Of a DNA stretch of 55,223 nt, positions 7,844 to 16,588 are shown one piece after another. Origin of the DNA: JALYNX01 sp963746905. GTDB taxonomy: Bacteria; Actinomycetota; Acidimicrobiia; Spongiisociales; ZC4RG35. Where the stretch lies: contig CAVVCY010000004.1 of NCBI GenBank assembly GCA_963746905.1, positions 1-55,223 on the forward strand, given 5' to 3'. The translations under genes were made by a program, and so were the position numbers. A model generated the notes under the pieces. It was not told the origin of the DNA, did no database searches, and saw nothing but the letters and a program-made list of their open reading frames with translations. Position 1 is the first letter of the stretch. Every line of letters begins with the position of its first letter.

Positions 7844-9457
7844 ATGAGTCAATCCCCTTCGAGGAAATGGTGGCAGGACGCCGTTTTCTATCAGATCTAC
7901 CCCCTCAGCTTCGCCGACTCCAACGGAGACGGCTACGGCGATCTGGAAGGCATCATCTCCCACCTCGACTACCTCACGGACACGCTCGGGGTCGATGCGA
8001 TTTGGCTCTCGCCCTTCTTCAAGAGCCCGATGGCGGACTGGGGCTACGACGTATCTGATCACACCGACGTTGATCCGCTGTTCGGCGACCTTTCGATCGC
8101 CAAACGGATGATCGATGAGATCCACCAGCGAGATATGCATGTGATTGTCGACTACCTGATGAATCACACCTCGATAGAGCATCGCTGGTTCACGGAGTCG
8201 AGAAGGTCGGTCGAGGACCCGAAACGGGATTGGTATGTGTGGCGCGATCCCAAGCCCGACGGATCAGAGCCCACCAACTGGATCAGTGTCTTCGGAGGCC
8301 CGTCGTGGACTCTCGATGACTCCACCGGCCAGTACTACCGACACACCTTTCTCCCTCACCAGCCTGACTTGAACTGGAGGAACCCAGCGGTCCGCGAGGC
8401 GATGTACGACGTGGCCAGGTTCTGGCTCGACCTCGGAGTCGATGGGTTCCGGGTAGACGCCGCCCATCAGATGATGAAGGACCCGCGGGAACGTGACAAT
8501 CCTCCCGCCCCCGACGACCACACGCGGCCCTGGAAGGACATGGGCGATTACGACCGGTACGTCCACCTCTACGACTTTGCCCACCCCGACGTCCATGAAG
8601 CGCACCGGGAATTCCGCGCGGTGCTCGACTCCTATCCCCATGACCCGGTGTCGGTGGGGGAGATCCATATCTTCGATCTGCCCGAGTGGGCGGCCTACTA
8701 CGGCGAACATCTCGACCAGATCCACATGCCGTTCAATTTCCATCTGATGGTGACCCCTTGGGAGGCCGCCAGCATCAGGGCGGTCATCGAAACGGTGCTG
8801 TGGCATGTACCTGACGGGGGATGGGCCAACTGGTTGATGGGCAACCACGACGAGATCCGCCTCATGACCCGTCTCGGCCCGTTGAATGCGCGTCTTGCGG
8901 CGATGCTGCTCTTGACGCTTCGTGGGACACCCTTCCTCTACTACGGCGACGAGTTGGGAATGCCCCAGTCCGAGATCGCCCCCGAAGATGGCCGTGACCC
9001 GTGGGGGGAAAACGTCTCGTACCTGAGTCGGGACGGCTGTCGGACCCCAATGCATTGGGACGACTCGCCGACGGCCGGGTTCGGTAACAACGGGTCCTGG
9101 CTGCAGGTCGACGCTTCGTACGTCGAACTCAATGTCGCCGCGGAGTCAGGCGATCCGGGGTCCATGTTGTCGCTCTATCAAAGACTCCTGGCCTACCGTC
9201 GTTCTTCGGTCGTCCTCAAGCAGGGCAAATACGTTTCTCACCCTGCATCCAGCGCCGACGTCCTGGTGTTCGAGCGATTCACTGACGATGAACGAGTAAT
9301 CGTTGCACTGAATCTGAGCGACCAACTCCAACTGCTCGACCTGGCCGAGGGCTTGGTCGTGCTCTCGACGAACAGCCCGTCGCAGCGCGACGTCGGCAGC
9401 GAAGGCGTCTTCCTCGGACGCCGCGAAGGCGTGATCATCGAGGTTTCGATGCCGTGA
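7844..9457 (+). CDS. Alpha-glucosidase, glycoside hydrolase family 13
   Basis: A 537-residue cytoplasmic GH13 enzyme of the oligo-1,6-glucosidase/alpha-glucosidase group. Motifs: WWQDAVFYQIYPLSFADSNG at the start, DYLMNHTS (region I), GVDGFRVDAAHQM (nucleophile Asp), VGEIHIFD (acid/base Glu), NHDEIRLMTRLG (transition-state stabiliser) and TPFLYYGDELGMP. It would release glucose from maltose- or isomaltose-type oligosaccharides. A TAACTT hexamer at 7828-7833 ends 10 bases before the ATG and could be the -10 of a near-leaderless mRNA. It is followed by the ABC ATPase 51 bases downstream, which links it to sugar import. The exact glycosidic bond cannot be read from sequence. Confidence 0.92.
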   Translation: MSQSPSRKWWQDAVFYQIYPLSFADSNGDGYGDLEGIISHLDYLTDTLGVDAIWLSPFFKSPMADWGYDVSDHTDVDPLFGDLSIAKRMIDEIHQRDMHVIVDYLMNHTSIEHRWFTESRRSVEDPKRDWYVWRDPKPDGSEPTNWISVFGGPSWTLDDSTGQYYRHTFLPHQPDLNWRNPAVREAMYDVARFWLDLGVDGFRVDAAHQMMKDPRERDNPPAPDDHTRPWKDMGDYDRYVHLYDFAHPDVHEAHREFRAVLDSYPHDPVSVGEIHIFDLPEWAAYYGEHLDQIHMPFNFHLMVTPWEAASIRAVIETVLWHVPDGGWANWLMGNHDEIRLMTRLGPLNARLAAMLLLTLRGTPFLYYGDELGMPQSEIAPEDGRDPWGENVSYLSRDGCRTPMHWDDSPTAGFGNNGSWLQVDASYVELNVAAESGDPGSMLSLYQRLLAYRRSSVVLKQGKYVSHPASSADVLVFERFTDDERVIVALNLSDQLQLLDLAEGLVVLSTNSPSQRDVGSEGVFLGRREGVIIEVSMP

Positions 9458-9508
9458 CCAGCGAAATCGGGCTATCTTCGCAAGCAACACATTCCTGGAG
9501 GAGATGAG

Positions 9509-10741
9509 TTGGCTGAGATCAAGCTCGACGGAGTCGGAAAGATCTATCCGGATGGCACCAGAGCGGTCGGTGATCTGAATCTGAAGATCAACGACGGGGA
9601 ATTCCTGGTCCTGGTCGGCCCGTCGGGCTGCGGAAAGACCACGGCACTCAGGATGATCGCTGGTCTCGAGGAGATCAGCGAGGGGACGATCACCATAGGC
9701 GAGAAGGTGGTCAACGACGTGGCCCCCAAGGATCGGGACATTGCCATGGTCTTCCAAAACTATGCCCTCTATCCCCACATGTCGGTGTTCGACAACATGG
9801 CCTTCGGGCTCAAGCTGAGGAAGTTCAAGAAGGAAGAGATCGATCGGCGGGTGAAAGAGGCCGCCGACATCCTCGAGATCGGCGAATACCTGGAACGCAA
9901 GCCGAAGGCCCTCTCTGGCGGGCAGCGTCAGCGGGTGGCGATGGGGCGGGCGATCGTTCGTGAGCCTGCCGCCTTCCTGATGGACGAGCCGCTTTCGAAC
10001 CTCGATGCCAAGCTCCGAGTGCAGATGCGGGCCGAGCTGGAGCGGCTTCACACCAGGTTGGGGACGACCACTGTCTACGTGACCCACGACCAGACCGAGG
10101 CGATGACTCTCGGCGACCGGGTCGCCGTCCTCCGCCCGGTTTCGGCAGCGCGGCCTTTCAACCTGCAGCAGGTCGGCCCACCGACCGAGTTGTTCGACAA
10201 TCCGGACAATCTCTTCGTCGCCGGGTTCATCGGTAGCCCAGCGATGAACCTGACCTACGGCCACCTCGAAGGTGAGGGGGATCAGGTGTGGGCGGTGACC
10301 GCCGGTGGCTTCAGGGTCAGAGTCGACCCCCGCGCTCTGACTGCACATCCCGGCATCGAGAACAGGATGAATCAGGAGTTTGTGATCGGTATCCGCCCCA
10401 ACTCTCTCGAGGCGGCCCAGGTGGCCGGCCCCGATCCGGACAGGACCATCACGGCCCAGGTCGAGGTGACCGAGATGCTCGGGGCCGAGACTTTTGTTCA
10501 TTTCACAGTGAACCGCCCGCCAGTCGTGACTCCCGACATCGAGGAGCTCCTGGCAGACACCGGCCAGGATCCCACTTCCCTCGGCGAGACCACCAACTTC
10601 ATCGCGCGGGTCAGCCCCAACGCCGTGGTGCACAAGGGCGACAGCATCGACCTCATCGTGGATTGCGCAAAGCTCCACTTCTTCGATCCCAAGACCGGCC
10701 TCCGGGTCGGGGCGCAGGCTCCGGTGCCGGTCGAGGCCTAG
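9509..10741 (+). CDS. Sugar ABC transporter ATP-binding protein, UgpC/MsmK type
   Basis: A 410-residue ATPase of the MalK/UgpC/MsiK family. Walker A GPSGCGKTT is at residues 37-45; then come the Q-loop MVFQNYALYPHM, the signature LSGGQRQRVAMGRA, Walker B AFLMDEPLSNLDAKL, the H-loop YVTHDQTEA, and a C-terminal OB-fold regulatory domain (TOBE) of about 170 residues. The TTG start is preceded by a strong GGAGGAG ribosome-binding site. No permease or binding-protein gene is adjacent, so it probably serves several carbohydrate importers encoded elsewhere, as MsiK does in Streptomyces; that role is inference. Confidence 0.93.
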   Translation: MAEIKLDGVGKIYPDGTRAVGDLNLKINDGEFLVLVGPSGCGKTTALRMIAGLEEISEGTITIGEKVVNDVAPKDRDIAMVFQNYALYPHMSVFDNMAFGLKLRKFKKEEIDRRVKEAADILEIGEYLERKPKALSGGQRQRVAMGRAIVREPAAFLMDEPLSNLDAKLRVQMRAELERLHTRLGTTTVYVTHDQTEAMTLGDRVAVLRPVSAARPFNLQQVGPPTELFDNPDNLFVAGFIGSPAMNLTYGHLEGEGDQVWAVTAGGFRVRVDPRALTAHPGIENRMNQEFVIGIRPNSLEAAQVAGPDPDRTITAQVEVTEMLGAETFVHFTVNRPPVVTPDIEELLADTGQDPTSLGETTNFIARVSPNAVVHKGDSIDLIVDCAKLHFFDPKTGLRVGAQAPVPVEA

Positions 10742-10760
10742 GCCACAGGCTGTTGCCGGC

Positions 10761-11504
10761 ATGAGCCGGGTCTTCGAGTGCGGATGTGGGGTCACGGTCT
10801 CAGGAACCAATATCGAGGACCTCGTCCCACAGGTCGCTGCTCATTTCGACGAGGTTCATTCTGAAATGGGGATCACCCACGTTGCCGTTCGTAACTACCT
10901 GGAGGCCGAGGACCGGCTGATCGGGCCCACCGAACGGCTGGACTCCATCGGAAGCATCGAGATCAGGCCAATCGGGCCTGACACGCTCGACGACATCCTG
11001 GCCTTCTTCGACACTGAGGCCTACGCCGGGAATCCGGCCTGGGGCTCTTGCTATTGCATGTTCTTCCCGGTGGGTGGTCGCGAGGCCGAAGAGGTCTGGG
11101 GAAATCGGTCGGCAGCCGAGAACCGGAGCGACCAGGCGGCGAGGATCGAAGCTGGATCGACCACCGGTGTCCTCGCCTATGTCGACGGGAAGCTGGCCGG
11201 CTTCTGCAACGCCACCGCGCGTTCTCAGTTCCCCGGATTCGCCACCGGTAACAGCGATGAGGGCGTGGGATCAATTGTCTGCTTCACCATTTCGCCCCCC
11301 TACCGTGAACATGGCATGGCCGGGCACCTCCTCGACGGGGCGATCTCCTTCCTCTGGTCGAATGGCTTCACCCGGATCGAGGGATATCCGTCGGCAGAGT
11401 CCCCGGACCGACAGCGCGCCTTCCGTGGCTCTCTCGGCCTGTTCCGCAGCAGGGGCTTCGAATTGGTCTCGGACGATCCGTTGGTGGTTGCACTACAAGC
11501 CTGA
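10761..11504 (+). CDS. GNAT acetyltransferase with N-terminal DUF1059-like domain
   Basis: A 247-residue protein. Residues 1-50 (RVFECGCGVTVSGTNIEDL, then VAAHFDEVH) match the small DUF1059 domain. From about residue 65 a GNAT fold follows: IEIRPIGPDTLDDILAFFD, a CYCMFF element, GFCNATARSQF, and the acyl-CoA-binding stretch TISPPYREHGMAGHLL. It would transfer an acetyl group to an unknown amine. It starts 19 bases after the ABC ATPase, so co-transcription is possible, but no functional link is evident. Confidence 0.75.
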   Translation: MSRVFECGCGVTVSGTNIEDLVPQVAAHFDEVHSEMGITHVAVRNYLEAEDRLIGPTERLDSIGSIEIRPIGPDTLDDILAFFDTEAYAGNPAWGSCYCMFFPVGGREAEEVWGNRSAAENRSDQAARIEAGSTTGVLAYVDGKLAGFCNATARSQFPGFATGNSDEGVGSIVCFTISPPYREHGMAGHLLDGAISFLWSNGFTRIEGYPSAESPDRQRAFRGSLGLFRSRGFELVSDDPLVVALQA

Positions 11505-11533
11505 CTGCGCACGGCCCCGATAACGTGGCTGGC

Positions 11534-11893
11534 ATGAGCGATCGTCTCGATGAGTGGATGGAGGGCTATGTCGAGGCCTGGGCCAGTAACGATCCGGCGA
11601 TGATCGCGGCCATGTTCACCCCTGATGCGGTCTATGACCCGCAAACCGCCGAGGGGGAGCGCCACGGAGTGGATGAGATCGTCGAGTTCTGGCTGGAGCG
11701 TGACGACCAGGAGGACAACTGGGATTTCGAGTGGCTGCCGCTGATCGAGAATGACGAGCTCGCGGTGATCACCGGGGCCACCACCTATTTCGACCCACCG
11801 GCGACCTACCGGAACCTGTTTGTGATCCGCTTCGACGACGACGGCCGGTGCCGGGATTTCACCGAGTGGTACATAGAAGAGGAGGGGGCGTGA
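11534..11893 (+). CDS. SnoaL-like/NTF2-fold protein
   Basis: A 119-residue cone-fold protein of the SnoaL_2 type: LDEWMEGYVEAWASNDPAMI and MFTPDAVYDP are the hallmark N-terminus, and FVIRFDDDGRCRDFTEWY closes the barrel. Members are ketosteroid-isomerase-like enzymes or ligand-binding proteins, so no specific reaction can be assigned. I chose ATG 11534 because TAACGT (11521-11526) sits seven bases upstream, as in leaderless actinobacterial genes; an in-frame GTG three codons earlier is the alternative. The stop lies just before a palindromic repeat. Confidence 0.7.
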   Translation: MSDRLDEWMEGYVEAWASNDPAMIAAMFTPDAVYDPQTAEGERHGVDEIVEFWLERDDQEDNWDFEWLPLIENDELAVITGATTYFDPPATYRNLFVIRFDDDGRCRDFTEWYIEEEGA

Positions 11894-11895
11894 TT

Positions 11896-11966
11896 GTGAC
11901 CCCCCTCGCCCGACCTTCGGTCGGACGGTCCCCCCGCTGCGCAGGGGGACAACCGGGGGGAGAAAT
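11896..11966 (+). repeat. Palindromic repeat unit C (REP-like, single)
   Basis: This 71-base element fills the gap between the SnoaL-like stop and the patatin ATG. It contains the hairpins CCGACCTTCGGTCGG and CCCCCGCTGCGCAGGGGG inside an outer CCCCCC/GGGGGG pair, and ends in GGGGGGAGAAAT. The same outer frame and GGGGGGAGAAAT end occur in the paired elements at 35570-35703 and 41521-41648. Confidence 0.7.
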
Positions 11967-12794
11967 ATGACGACGGCATTCGTGCTCGGCGGTGGAGGCC
12001 GTTGGGGGGCCGTCGAGGTCGGGATGCTGCAGGCACTCGAGGAGGCCGGGGTAAGTCCCGACATGGTGCTCGGGACTTCGATCGGTGCATTCAATGGGTC
12101 TGTGATCGCCGACAAGCCGGGAGCGGAGGGTGTCGACCGTCTCACCAATCTCTGGATCGAGATCGCGAGGACGAAGGTCTTTCAGGGATCGACCTTGGAG
12201 AGAGTCAAGAACGCGGCAACCCTTCGGCCCGCGCTTCATGAGACATCTGAGTTGCGCCGCCTTCTGGAGCAGGTGCACGCCAGGGATCGGCTCATCGAGG
12301 ACCTGCCGATCCGATTCCAGTGCGTTGCCGCCTGCATCGAACGGGCCACCGAGCATTGGTTTACCGAAGGCCCCCTGATCGACTCGATTCTCGCCTCGTC
12401 GGCCGTACCCGCACTGTTTCCTCCTGTGGAGATCGGTGGCGAGCATTTCTACGATGGAGGGCTGGTCAATTCCGTGCCCTTGACCCGGGCGATGGAGCTG
12501 GGAGCGGATGTCGTGTTCGTGCTGCAAGTCGGCCGAATCGAGGCCCCACTGCGCCCGCCGGAACGACTCCATGAAGCTGCCCTCATCGCTTTCGAGATTG
12601 CCAGACGCCATCGCTATGCCACCACTGTCCAGAACCTGCCGGAAGGGATCGAGCTCCATCTCCTCCCGTCGGGCAACGCGGTCCCCTTCGACGACAGCCG
12701 ACAGCGAAAGTGGCGAGATGTCTCGTCTACCCATGAGTTGATCAATGGGGCCTATGAGGCGACGTCCGGCTATCTGTCCGGCATCCGAAGATGA
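11967..12794 (+). CDS. Patatin-like phospholipase
   Basis: A 275-residue serine hydrolase of the RssA/NTE branch. The oxyanion loop FVLGGGGRWGAVEVGML at the N-terminus, nucleophile elbow GTSIG and catalytic Asp in YDGGLVNSVP form the Ser-Asp dyad of patatins. Predicted substrate: membrane phospho- or lysophospholipids. The gene overlaps the next (acyltransferase) by four bases (ATGA), which suggests a lipid-remodelling pair. Its ATG directly follows repeat unit C, so its mRNA leader would carry the hairpins. Confidence 0.88.
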   Translation: MTTAFVLGGGGRWGAVEVGMLQALEEAGVSPDMVLGTSIGAFNGSVIADKPGAEGVDRLTNLWIEIARTKVFQGSTLERVKNAATLRPALHETSELRRLLEQVHARDRLIEDLPIRFQCVAACIERATEHWFTEGPLIDSILASSAVPALFPPVEIGGEHFYDGGLVNSVPLTRAMELGADVVFVLQVGRIEAPLRPPERLHEAALIAFEIARRHRYATTVQNLPEGIELHLLPSGNAVPFDDSRQRKWRDVSSTHELINGAYEATSGYLSGIRR

Positions 12795-13813
12795 GATTGC
12801 CCCCGAAGTGGCTACGCAGGGTTCTCATAGATCCGGCTGTGACCCTTCTGGTGATACTTGCCGCGGTCTCGCTGCCCCTGTGGGCGATCGGTGCCGCCTT
12901 TGTCTCCCGCTATGTGCCCGGGAAATGGCGAATACTGAGACTCCTGTGGTTTCTCTTTCTTTACCTCGCTGTCGAGGCGCTGGCCCTGATCATGATGTTT
13001 GGGCTTTGGGTTGGGTCCGGATTCGGGTGGAAGCTCAGGTCTCCTGCCTTCGAAACAGCCCATTACTGGCTTCTCGGCCTGATGCTGCGTCTGATCATTG
13101 GCTCCGCCAAGCGGACCTTCAAGCTGACGATTGACTTCGAAAGCACACCTCGGGTCACCGCCGGCGACGTGGATCGGAGGCCAATCTTCGTCCTCAGTCG
13201 GCATGCCGGCCCCGGGGACTCGATGTTGCTCATCGATGCCCTGACGAACCGCTACCTGCGACGCCCACGGATCGTGCTCAAGGACTTCCTGCAGTGGGAT
13301 CCGGCGGTGGACGTCATTCTCAATCGCCTACCCACCTCGTTTGTTCACACCGGCAAGAACACCGGGGACTCGGTGGTGGACGCGATCGCCGACCTCTCCC
13401 GGACGATGTCCGCTGACGATGCATTTGTGATCTTTCCGGAAGGAGGGAACTTCACCGAGGGCCGCCGCGAGCGGGCGATCAAGAAGCTCATCGAGATCGG
13501 GCGACCTGATCTGGCCGAGAGAGCGCAAGATCTCAAGATGACCCTTCCCCCGAAGCCAAGGGGTGTCATGACGGCTCTCTCGACCGCACCACAGAACTCT
13601 GACGTGGTCTTCGTTGGCCATGCAGGCCTCGAATCGTTCATCACAGCGCGCGACATCTGGCGGGGCATGCCGATGGATACTTCGGTCGCTGTCCGGGTCT
13701 GGGAGTTTCCGGCGGAGACGATCCCGCCTCCTGAGGACCAGGAGACCTGGCTTTACGACACGTGGGAGGAGATCGACAACTGGATCGAGGCGAAGATGGA
13801 GGGGACGGGCTAG
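12791..13813 (+). CDS. 1-acyl-glycerol-3-phosphate acyltransferase-like membrane protein (PlsC family)
   Basis: A 340-residue protein with three hydrophobic stretches in the first ~110 residues (for example VTLLVILAAVSLPLWAIG and LLWFLFLYLAVEALALIMMF) followed by a PlsC domain: SRHAGPGDSML stands for the HX4D catalytic motif (here H-A-G-P-G-D) and VIFPEGGNFTEG for the substrate-binding FPEG motif. It overlaps the patatin gene by four bases, so deacylation and reacylation of lipids may be coupled. Its stop overlaps the ilvC stop on the other strand in the shared CTAG. Confidence 0.82.
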   Translation: MRLPPKWLRRVLIDPAVTLLVILAAVSLPLWAIGAAFVSRYVPGKWRILRLLWFLFLYLAVEALALIMMFGLWVGSGFGWKLRSPAFETAHYWLLGLMLRLIIGSAKRTFKLTIDFESTPRVTAGDVDRRPIFVLSRHAGPGDSMLLIDALTNRYLRRPRIVLKDFLQWDPAVDVILNRLPTSFVHTGKNTGDSVVDAIADLSRTMSADDAFVIFPEGGNFTEGRRERAIKKLIEIGRPDLAERAQDLKMTLPPKPRGVMTALSTAPQNSDVVFVGHAGLESFITARDIWRGMPMDTSVAVRVWEFPAETIPPPEDQETWLYDTWEEIDNWIEAKMEGTG

Positions 13814-14820
13814 GCGTCCGGCACGGTCTTGGGCTCCATGAACGGCATCATCGTCCGCAGTTCTTTGCCTACCTGCTCGATCTGATGTGCCTGGTTCAGG
13901 GCTCGCTGTTCATAGAGGAAGGGTGCGCCTTCCCGGGCCTGAGCCATCCACTCGTGGGCGAACGCACCGGACTGGATCTCGGCGAGAGTTTCTCTCATTG
14001 CTTGCCTGGTGTCCTCGGTGATGATCCTCTTTCCACGGGTGTAATCGCCGTACTCCGCGGTGTCGGACACCGAGTAGCGCATCCAGGAGAGCCCTCCCTC
14101 ATAAAGGAGGTCGACGATCAGCTTCAACTCGTGAAGGGTCTCGAAGTAGGCGGACTCCGGCTGATATCCGGCCTCGACCAGGGTCTCGAATGAGGCCTTG
14201 ATCAACTCGGAAACACCCCCGCAGAGGATGACCTGCTCACCGAACAGGTCGGTCTCAGTCTCTTCCTTGAAGGTGGTTTCGAGTATCCCGGCTCTACCCC
14301 CACCGATGGCCGAAGCGTATGAGAGGGCGAGATCGTGCGCCTGACCGGATGCGTCGCGATGCACGGCGAGGAGGCAAGGAGTTCCCGATCCCTGTTCGTA
14401 GGTGCGTCGCACCAGATGGCCGGGACCCTTGGGCGCCACCATGGCGACGTCGATGTCCTCGGGTGGGACGATCTCTCCGAAATGGATGTTGAACCCGTGA
14501 GCGAAGAGGAGGGTGTCGCCGGACTCGAGGTGAGGGGCGATCGATTCGCGGTAGATGGTTCCCATCACCTGGTCCGGGACGAGCATCATCACCACGTTGG
14601 CCCAGGCGGCGGCCTCCGCTGGGTCCATCACGGTCAGACCGGCACTCTCAGCCTCGGCCACTCGATTCGATCCGGATCGAAGGCCGACGACCACGTCGAC
14701 TCCGGATTCTTTGAGATTGAGGGCGTGAGCGTGACCCTGGCTCCCGTAGCCGATGACGGCCACTTTCTTGCCCTGGATCAGGCCGAGATCGCTGTCGGAG
14801 TCGTAGTAGATCGTTGCCAT
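13810..14820 (-). CDS. ilvC: Ketol-acid reductoisomerase
   Basis: A 336-residue class I KARI; second enzyme of branched-chain amino-acid synthesis (acetolactate to dihydroxyisovalerate, NADPH and Mg dependent). Seen: the Rossmann loop VAVIGYGSQGHAHALNL, the cofactor-specificity loop (VVGLRSGSNR), FAHGFNIHFG, MVAPKGPGHLVRR, and the metal-binding TFKEETETDLFGEQ with CGGVSELIKA. I chose ATG 14820 (MATIYYDSDSDLG), the usual N-terminus; a longer in-frame extension would overlap ilvD. Unlike in most actinobacteria the gene is detached from ilvBN and divergent from ilvD. Confidence 0.96.
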   Translation of the reverse strand: MATIYYDSDSDLGLIQGKKVAVIGYGSQGHAHALNLKESGVDVVVGLRSGSNRVAEAESAGLTVMDPAEAAAWANVVMMLVPDQVMGTIYRESIAPHLESGDTLLFAHGFNIHFGEIVPPEDIDVAMVAPKGPGHLVRRTYEQGSGTPCLLAVHRDASGQAHDLALSYASAIGGGRAGILETTFKEETETDLFGEQVILCGGVSELIKASFETLVEAGYQPESAYFETLHELKLIVDLLYEGGLSWMRYSVSDTAEYGDYTRGKRIITEDTRQAMRETLAEIQSGAFAHEWMAQAREGAPFLYEQRALNQAHQIEQVGKELRTMMPFMEPKTVPDA

Positions 14821-14881
14821 GGTCGAATTGTGGTCGGTTTCGGTCCGGGACCAAACCCGACTCCTTAGGATTCCTCGGGAC

Positions 14882-16549
14882 ATGCCAACAAAGATCAGAT
14901 CCCAGGAAGTGACCGAAGGACCAGCCAAAGCTGGAGCCCGTGCCATGTTGCGAGCGGTCGGGCTAACGGAAGAGGACTTCAACAAGGCGCAGGTCGGGGT
15001 GGTTTCGGCCGGCAACGAGGTCACGCCGTGCAACCTCACCGGACCCGAGCTCTCCCGCCATGCCAAGGCCGGGGTGGCTGAAGAGGGTGGTGTCGGCCTT
15101 GTCTTCTCGACCATCGCCGTCTCCGACGGGATATCGCAAGGCCACGAGGGAATGCGTGCCTCCCTGGTCTCCAGAGAGGTGATCGCCGACTCGGTGGAGT
15201 TGGTTATGCATGCCGAGCGTTTCGATGCGCTCGTCTCCATTGCCGGGTGCGACAAGTCGTTGCCGGGGATGTTGATGGCTGCGGCGCGGCTCGACCTTCC
15301 GGCCATATTCCTCTACGGCGGATCGAGCCTGCCCGGGCACCTCAACGGTCGGGACATCTCCATCGTCGACGTGTTCGAGGGGATCGGCTCGGAGTCGGAG
15401 GGCAAGATCACCCCCGAGGAGCTCCTCGCCATCGAACGGGCAGCCTGTCCCGGCGCCGGTTCCTGTGCCGGGATGTTCACTGCCAACACGATGGCTGCAG
15501 TGGGGGAGGCGCTTGGCATGTCTCTGCCCGGTTCGGCATCGGTGCCTGCGATCGACCCTCGCCTCGCCGAGTATGCGAAGAAGTCCGGTGAGGCGGTCAT
15601 GAGACTGCTCGACGCGGACATCCGACCCCGCCAGATCATGACCCGCCCGGCGTTCGAGAACGCGGTGACCACTGTCATGGCTTTGGGTGGCTCGACCAAT
15701 GCCGTCCTCCACCTGATGGCGATTGCCAACGAGGCCGGGGTTGCGTTCGACCTGGAGGACTTCGATCGGATATCGAGGGCGACACCCCACATCGGAGACC
15801 TCAAACCGTTCGGCCGCTATCACATGGTTGATCTCGATCGCATCGGCGGAGTGCCGGTGGTCCTGAAGGCACTGCTCGACGAGGGTCTCCTCCACGGTGA
15901 CGTGCTCACGGTCACCGGATCGACCATGGCCGAGAATCTCGCCGCCATAACGTTCCCTGAGGGCCAGGACGTGATTGCCCCGCCTTCGGCGCCCCTCGCG
16001 CCCCAGGGTGGGATCGCCGTCCTCCGCGGGAATCTCGCACCGGAGGGGGCAGTGGTCAAGGTGGCCGGCATCGATTTCGAAGTGTTCGAAGGCCCCGCGC
16101 GGGTCTTCGACGGCGAACAGAGCGCCCTCGAATCGCTGTTCAATCATCAGATCCAGCACGGTGACGTGGTCGTGATCCGCACCGAAGGGCCGAAAGGCGG
16201 GCCTGGCATGCGCGAGATGCTTTCGATCACCGCGGCGATAAAGGGCGCGGGCCTCGGCAAGGATGTCATGTTGATCACCGACGGGCGCTTCTCGGGCGGG
16301 ACCACGGGCCTCTGCATCGGTCACGTGGCACCCGAGTCCGAGGTGGGTGGGCCGATCGGACTGGTGGAGGAGGGAGACCGGGTCAAGGTGGATATTCCCG
16401 GTCGCCGACTGGATGTCCTAGTAGATGACGAGACCCTGGCCAGGAGGGCCGCCAGCTGGTCACCGCATCCTCCTCGATACGCGACCGGGGCGTTGGCCAA
16501 ATATGCCAAGTTGGTCGGCTCCGCCGGATCTGGCGCCGTGACTGGTTGA
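14882..16549 (+). CDS. ilvD: Dihydroxy-acid dehydratase
   Basis: A 555-residue Fe-S dehydratase; third step of the branched-chain pathway. Cluster and active-site motifs are intact: EVTPCNLTGPELS, SIAGCDKSLPGMLMA, ACPGAGSCAGMFTANTM, LGGSTNAVLHLMAIA, and near the end TDGRFSGGTTGLCIGHVAPE. The start at 14882 (MPTKIRSQEVTEG) is the usual N-terminus. TAGGAT at 14866-14871 ends 10 bases before the ATG and may be a -10 element for a near-leaderless transcript. The start lies 61 bases from the divergent ilvC start, so the two probably share a regulatory region. Confidence 0.96.
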   Translation: MPTKIRSQEVTEGPAKAGARAMLRAVGLTEEDFNKAQVGVVSAGNEVTPCNLTGPELSRHAKAGVAEEGGVGLVFSTIAVSDGISQGHEGMRASLVSREVIADSVELVMHAERFDALVSIAGCDKSLPGMLMAAARLDLPAIFLYGGSSLPGHLNGRDISIVDVFEGIGSESEGKITPEELLAIERAACPGAGSCAGMFTANTMAAVGEALGMSLPGSASVPAIDPRLAEYAKKSGEAVMRLLDADIRPRQIMTRPAFENAVTTVMALGGSTNAVLHLMAIANEAGVAFDLEDFDRISRATPHIGDLKPFGRYHMVDLDRIGGVPVVLKALLDEGLLHGDVLTVTGSTMAENLAAITFPEGQDVIAPPSAPLAPQGGIAVLRGNLAPEGAVVKVAGIDFEVFEGPARVFDGEQSALESLFNHQIQHGDVVVIRTEGPKGGPGMREMLSITAAIKGAGLGKDVMLITDGRFSGGTTGLCIGHVAPESEVGGPIGLVEEGDRVKVDIPGRRLDVLVDDETLARRAASWSPHPPRYATGALAKYAKLVGSAGSGAVTG

Positions 16550-16588
16550 CCTACCCGATGTAGATGCCGGCGGGCTAGCGTTTGCCTC

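Noticed and set aside
9146..10810. A 554-codon open frame on the minus strand across the alpha-glucosidase end and the ABC ATPase
   Set aside because: It is antisense to two genes with clear family motifs, has no recognisable domain and reflects high-GC codon bias. Similar long antisense frames at 2703-3752, 6873-7778 and 14963-16324 were rejected for the same reason.
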